DNA from: Burkholderia gladioli
GTDB taxonomy: Bacteria; Pseudomonadota; Gammaproteobacteria; Burkholderiales; Burkholderiaceae
DNA length: 64,000 nt
Direction: 5' to 3'
NCBI RefSeq assembly: GCF_000959725.1
Contig: NZ_CP009323.1
Span: forward strand, 62,001-126,000
Position numbers and translations under genes: made by a program. Positions 60,086-64,000 of the stretch are shown here, one piece after another; position 1 is the first letter of the stretch; every line of letters begins with the position of its first letter. The notes beneath the pieces were generated by a model. That model searched no databases. It was not told the DNA's origin and saw only the letters and a list, made by a program, of their open reading frames with translations.

Positions 60086-61057
60086 TCAGATGCCCGGCGT
60101 GGTTTCCTTGTACTTGCCGTAGGCAAGCAGGCGTTCCAGGCGACGCTCGCGCAGCGCATCGATGCTCATGCCCTGGAACTGGCGCAGCGTATCGGCCAGC
60201 GCACGGCGCAGCAGCGCGGCCATGCCCTTCGGATCGCGATGCGCGCCGCCCAGCGGCTCGTTGACGATCTTGTCGATCAGGCCCAGCGCCTTCAGGCGGT
60301 GAGCGGTCAGGCCCAGCGCCTCGGCGGCCTCGGGCGCCTTGGCCGCGCTCTTCCAGAGGATCGAAGCGCAGCCTTCCGGCGAGATCACCGAGTAGGTGGA
60401 GAATTGCAGCATCAGCACGGTATCGGCCACCGCGATCGCCAGCGCGCCGCCCGAGCCGCCCTCGCCGATGATGGTGGTGATGATCGGCGTCTTCAGCTCG
60501 GCCATCACGTACAGGTTGCGGCCGATCGCCTCCGACTGGCCACGCTCCTCGGCGCCGATGCCAGGATACGCGCCCGGCGTATCGACGAAGGTGAAGATCG
60601 GCAGGCCGAACTTCTCGGCCAGGCGCATCAGGCGCTCGGCCTTGCGATAGCCTTCCGGACGCGGCATGCCGAAGTTGCGCGCCGCGCGCTCCTTGGTGTC
60701 GCGCCCCTTCTGGTGGCCGATCACCATGCAGGGATTGCCGCTGAAGCGGGCCAGGCCGCCGATGATCGACTGGTCGTCGGCAAAGGCGCGGTCGCCATGC
60801 AGTTCGTGGAAATCGGTGAACAGCTCGCTCACGTAATCGAGCGTGTAGGGACGCTGCGGATGGCGCGCGATCTGCGAGACCTGCCACGGCGAGAGATTCG
60901 CGTAGAGGTCCTTGGTCAGTTGCTGGCTCTTCTTCGACAGCCGCTCGATCTCTTCCGAAATGTCGACGGCCGAATCGTCCTGCACGAATCGCAGTTCCTC
61001 GATCTTGCCTTCCAGTTCGGCGATCGGCTGTTCGAAATCCAGAAACGTGGTCTTCAT
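60086..61057 (-). CDS. accA: Acetyl-CoA carboxylase carboxyltransferase subunit alpha
   Basis: This 323-residue subunit catalyses transfer of the carboxyl group from biotin to acetyl-CoA, the committed step of fatty-acid synthesis. Hallmarks are [80 protein letters not shown] and [20 protein letters not shown]. The length is normal for the family. Confidence 0.98.
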   Translation of the reverse strand: MKTTFLDFEQPIAELEGKIEELRFVQDDSAVDISEEIERLSKKSQQLTKDLYANLSPWQVSQIARHPQRPYTLDYVSELFTDFHELHGDRAFADDQSIIGGLARFSGNPCMVIGHQKGRDTKERAARNFGMPRPEGYRKAERLMRLAEKFGLPIFTFVDTPGAYPGIGAEERGQSEAIGRNLYVMAELKTPIITTIIGEGGSGGALAIAVADTVLMLQFSTYSVISPEGCASILWKSAAKAPEAAEALGLTAHRLKALGLIDKIVNEPLGGAHRDPKGMAALLRRALADTLRQFQGMSIDALRERRLERLLAYGKYKETTPGI

Positions 61058-61162
61058 GTATGGGAGTCCTAGGTCGTGCGGCAGCGCGTATTCTAACCGC
61101 GCTGGTTCGCATCAAAATCGACTCGAAACTATCGAGTCGATTTAATCAATAGCAAAAACGGA

Positions 61163-62071
61163 TCAAGTGTCACCGGATTCCGGGTCAAGGCTGCGCCACA
61201 TGTACCAGGTTGCGACAGTACGCCACGGCTCCCAGTTGGCTGCGACCTCGCGCGCCTCGCTGCGCGTGACGGGTTCACCGCTGAAGTAGTTGACGCTGAT
61301 CGCGCGGATCAGGCCGGGGTCGTCGAGCGGCAGCACGTCGGGCCGCGACAGGTTGAAGATCAGGAACATCTCGGCGGTCCAGCGGCCGATGCCGCGGATC
61401 TGCGTGAGCTCGGCGATCACGTCCTCGTCTTCCATCGAGGTCCATTTGTCGACGTGCAAGGCGCCCGAAACAAAATGCTGGGCCAGGTCGATGATGTATT
61501 CCGACTTGCGCTTGGACAGGCCGCAGGCCGCGAGCTTCTCCAGGCCGAGGCGGATCACCTGCTGCGGCGCGAGCTTCGGGCAGGCGGCTTCGATCGCCGC
61601 CCACACGGCCTGCGCCGAGCTCACCGAGATCTGCTGGCCGACCACCGAGCGCGCCAGCGTGACGAAGGGATCGCCGCGCTTGACCAGATGCGCCGGGCCG
61701 AATTTCGGAATCAGCTTCTTGAGAATGCGATCGCGCTTGACGAGATCGGCGCTGGCCTTGTCCCAGTACGGGGGGCGCACCACTTCCTCGGCCTCGGCGG
61801 ACGACTCCGGCAAGGCCGCCTCGTTCGCACGGGCCTTGCGCGCGGCGCCGTCGACGAGCTCGGCCGCGAGTTCGCGTTCCGCGCTCTCGGCACGCGCCGG
61901 TTTCGCCGCGCCGCGCGCGGCCGGCGAATGCGCCACGCCGTTGACAGCGCCCGCGCGCGGGTCGGTCGCGCGCTTGGCGGCGACCTTCCCGGCCGGCGCG
62001 CGGCCGGTGGCCGGCGAGCGTGTCGCCGCGCGAACCGCGCCCTTTGCCGGCACTTTCCTGCCCGTTGCCAT
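61163..62071 (-). CDS. DNA-3-methyladenine glycosylase II-like (HhH-GPD)
   Basis: This 302-residue base-excision repair glycosylase has the helix-hairpin-helix in LTQIRGIGRWTAEMFLIFNL and the catalytic Asp in VLPLDDPGLIRAI. LARSVVGQQISVSSAQAVWA and SKRKSEYIIDLAQHFVSGAL also fit the AlkA/Mag type. The first 95 residues are an Ala/Arg/Lys-rich, low-complexity extension outside the enzyme domain, common in Burkholderia homologues by my recollection. It lies between cysS and accA. Confidence 0.9.
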   Translation of the reverse strand: MATGRKVPAKGAVRAATRSPATGRAPAGKVAAKRATDPRAGAVNGVAHSPAARGAAKPARAESAERELAAELVDGAARKARANEAALPESSAEAEEVVRPPYWDKASADLVKRDRILKKLIPKFGPAHLVKRGDPFVTLARSVVGQQISVSSAQAVWAAIEAACPKLAPQQVIRLGLEKLAACGLSKRKSEYIIDLAQHFVSGALHVDKWTSMEDEDVIAELTQIRGIGRWTAEMFLIFNLSRPDVLPLDDPGLIRAISVNYFSGEPVTRSEAREVAANWEPWRTVATWYMWRSLDPESGDT

Positions 62072-62118
62072 CTTGCCTCCTGCCTGACGAGTCGATCAGC
62101 GGAACGGACGACGCGCGA

Positions 62119-63513
62119 TCAAACGCGACGCCATTCGGTCAACCCGCCCGGTTTGTCTTCGAGCGCGACACCGGCCTCGAGCAAGGCTGCCCGGATCCGG
62201 TCTGCTTCGGCATAGTTCTTGGCCTGCTTGGCGGCCACGCGCTCGGCGATGCGTGCTTCGATCGCCTCGCCGTCGAGCGCATCGGCGCCGGCGCCCGTGG
62301 CCTGCTGCAGGAAGGCGCGCGCATCGCGGCCGAGCAGGCCCAGCAACGCGCCGAGCTGCTTGAACTGCCGCGCCAGCGCGGCATCGCGGGTGCGATTCAC
62401 CTCGCCGGCCAGTTCGAACAGCACCGACACGGCCAGGGCCGTATTGAAATCGTCGTTCATCGCGGCGGCGAAACGCTGCGCGTGCGGCTCGTCGGGATCG
62501 AGCGGCGCGCCGTCGGGCGTGACGTCCTTGAGCGCCGTATACAAACGCGTGAGCGCGGCGCGCGCATCGTCGAGATGCACTTCGCTGTAGTTCAGCGGCG
62601 AACGATAGTGGGTACGCGCGATGAAGAAGCGCACCACCTCGGCGTCGTACTTCTCCAGCACTTCGCGGATCGTGAAGAAGTTGCCGAGCGATTTCGACAT
62701 CTTCTCGCTGTCGACCTGCACGAAGCCGTTGTGCATCCAGGTGTTGACGAAGGTTTCGCCGGTCGCGCCCTCGCTCTGGGCGATCTCGTTCTCGTGATGC
62801 GGGAACTGCAGGTCCTGCCCGCCGCCGTGGATGTCGAAATGATTGCCGAGCAGCGTGCAGCCCATCGCCGAGCACTCGATGTGCCAGCCCGGGCGGCCGC
62901 GCCCGTACTTCGAATCCCAGCTGGTATCGGCCGGCTCCTCGGGCTTCGCGCGCTTCCACAGCACGAAATCGAGCGGATCCTGCTTGGCGTCGTTGGTCGC
63001 GACGCGCTCGCCGGCGCGCAGGTCGTCGAGCGACTTGCCCGACAGGCGGCCGTAGTTCGCGAACTTGCGCACCGCGTAATTGACGTCGCCGTCCTTGGCC
63101 TGGTAGGCGTAACCGTTTGCCTCGAGGGCCGCGATCATGCCGAGCATCTGCGGGATGTAGTGCGTGGCGCGCGGCTCGTGGTCGGGCCGCTCGACGCCGA
63201 GCGCGTCCAGGTCCTCGTGCATCGCCGCGATGAAGCGGGAGGTCAGCTCGCCGATGGTCTCGCCGTTCTCCACCGCGCGACGGATGATCTTGTCGTCGAT
63301 GTCGGTGATGTTGCGCACGTAGGTCACGCGATAGCCGAGCTGGCGCAACCAGCGCTGCACGATGTCGAACACCACCATCATCCGCGCATGGCCGATGTGG
63401 CAGTAGTCGTAAACCGTGATGCCGCACACGTACATGCGCACTTCGCCGGGCTGACGCGGCACGAAGACTTGCTTGTCACGCGCGAGCGTGTTGTAGATGC
63501 GCAGTGATTCCAT
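62119..63513 (-). CDS. cysS: Cysteinyl-tRNA synthetase
   Basis: This 464-residue class I aminoacyl-tRNA synthetase has the zinc/Cys site in [20 protein letters not shown] (HIGH motif) and [20 protein letters not shown]. The KMSKS loop is [24 protein letters not shown] domain features are C-terminal. The start at 63513 ([10 protein letters not shown]) is preferred because upstream residues do not fit the family. Confidence 0.97.
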   Translation of the reverse strand: MESLRIYNTLARDKQVFVPRQPGEVRMYVCGITVYDYCHIGHARMMVVFDIVQRWLRQLGYRVTYVRNITDIDDKIIRRAVENGETIGELTSRFIAAMHEDLDALGVERPDHEPRATHYIPQMLGMIAALEANGYAYQAKDGDVNYAVRKFANYGRLSGKSLDDLRAGERVATNDAKQDPLDFVLWKRAKPEEPADTSWDSKYGRGRPGWHIECSAMGCTLLGNHFDIHGGGQDLQFPHHENEIAQSEGATGETFVNTWMHNGFVQVDSEKMSKSLGNFFTIREVLEKYDAEVVRFFIARTHYRSPLNYSEVHLDDARAALTRLYTALKDVTPDGAPLDPDEPHAQRFAAAMNDDFNTALAVSVLFELAGEVNRTRDAALARQFKQLGALLGLLGRDARAFLQQATGAGADALDGEAIEARIAERVAAKQAKNYAEADRIRAALLEAGVALEDKPGGLTEWRRV

Positions 63514-63743
63514 AGAGAACAAACGAGAGCCGATGAGTGCCGCCCTGGCGAAGGGCGCCTGCGTGTGAATCCGCTCGGAGCACCCGCCGCTGCCCGGCAC
63601 GACGCACCGTCGACATGGAGGCGTCGGTCGGACGACGGGCGAAGCGGTAACGGCCGCGAGAGGCAAAAGACAGTCCGCGGCTCGCCGGAACGCGCGGACG
63701 ATTTGCTAGAATGGCTCGGAGTATAACATTGCGATTTGAGCCT

Positions 63744-64000
63744 ATGAAATCTTCCCGCGGCCGCGCGACGAGCGCTGCGACCCTCCTTGCGACCACCGTC
63801 CTGGGTGTCGTGCTGGCGCTCCCGGCCTGGGCGCAGAAGGCCCCCGCCACCGCCGACGGCACCCCGGAGATCGACGCCTCGATCACCAGCCGCAACTGGT
63901 CGGCGGCCCTCTCGCAGCTCGATGCGCGGATCGCCGCGAACCCGCGCGACGTGCAGGCGCAGTTCAAGCGCGGCACCGTGCTGGCCCGGCTCAATCGCGA
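63744..64000 (+). CDS. Exported TPR protein (C-terminus off window)
   Basis: The visible 85 residues comprise a signal peptide (TSAATLLATTVLGVVLALPA, cut near WAQ) and the beginning of a tetratricopeptide-type helix (SITSRNWSAALSQLDARIAA, NPRDVQAQFKRGTVLARLN). It runs off the right edge. It is divergent from cysS, the position of a conserved periplasmic TPR protein in Burkholderia as I recall it. Confidence 0.75.
   Translation, partial: MKSSRGRATSAATLLATTVLGVVLALPAWAQKAPATADGTPEIDASITSRNWSAALSQLDARIAANPRDVQAQFKRGTVLARLNR

Noticed and set aside
56952..60264. Two long plus-strand frames over lysC and tilS
   Set aside because: These are shadows of unmistakable core genes (aspartate kinase and TilS).
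1..64000. CRISPR array or repeat-spacer structure
   Set aside because: No regularly spaced short repeats were seen. The repeats present are IS ends, operators and one long duplication.

Overview
The window is most likely from a Burkholderia chromosome. It holds a conserved core segment on the right (about 56,688-64,000) and a large mosaic genomic island, probably an integrative conjugative element (ICE), to its left. The core runs TPR protein (partial) / cysS / DNA-3-methyladenine glycosylase / accA / tilS / lysC / tRNA-Ser(GCU). I recognise this order and the GC-rich codon use from Burkholderia sensu stricto, but could not check it against a database. The island abuts the 3' end of tRNA-Ser with a tyrosine integrase beside it (55402-56607), the usual layout of a tRNA-integrated island. 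Its other end lies outside the window.

Left part (1-15,850): a nearly complete P-type (VirB/VirD4-like) type IV secretion operon on the minus strand. In transcription order it reads ParA-like ATPase, small unknown, Cys-rich exported protein, VirB1, B2, B3, B4, B6, B5, B7 (a short lipoprotein), B8, B9, B10, B11, a split coupling protein (membrane part plus ATPase part) and a primase-like protein running off the left edge. Many junctions are ATGA overlaps. AlpA-like and sigma-region-4-like regulators lie upstream.

Middle (16,240-27,552): an eight-gene minus-strand operon for uptake and hydrolysis of an unknown amide or amino-acid-like compound: a Liv/Urt-type ABC transporter (two permeases, two ATPases, Tat-exported binding protein), an amidase, an 'amino acid synthesis' family (DUF1185) protein and a porin. 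Next to it are two tandem Xre-type regulators, each preceded by the same 17-bp palindrome, a second amidase with GntR-like operators, and a GntR/FCD regulator.

Cargo of most interest (27,658-39,814): a compact plus-strand biosynthetic cluster that I cannot match to a known product. It encodes two acyl-CoA dehydrogenase-like proteins, an acyl/peptidyl carrier protein, an AMP ligase and a fold-III PLP decarboxylase (both resembling the exosortase-associated families), a GNAT acetyltransferase, and four FabH/KASIII-like proteins in two translationally coupled pairs. In each pair the first partner has Gly where the catalytic Cys should be, and the second keeps Cys and His. This looks like two PqsB/PqsC-style heterodimers in one cluster. 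A LuxR/LuxI pair closes the cluster, and related lux-box-like elements precede both the first biosynthetic gene and luxI.

Right part of the island (39,953-56,607): a scarred region. It holds a truncated integrase copy split by an IS256-family element, a 926-bp duplication of the integrase/AlpA segment, two alcohol-dehydrogenase remnants bracketing a cargo block, an IS21-type istA pseudogene and a fragment of an efflux outer-membrane gene. The cargo block holds an intact MacA/MacB/NodT-type efflux system and an AT-rich gene trio: a secreted protein with an eight-cysteine hevein-type chitin-binding domain, a DsbG-like disulfide isomerase and a small membrane protein.
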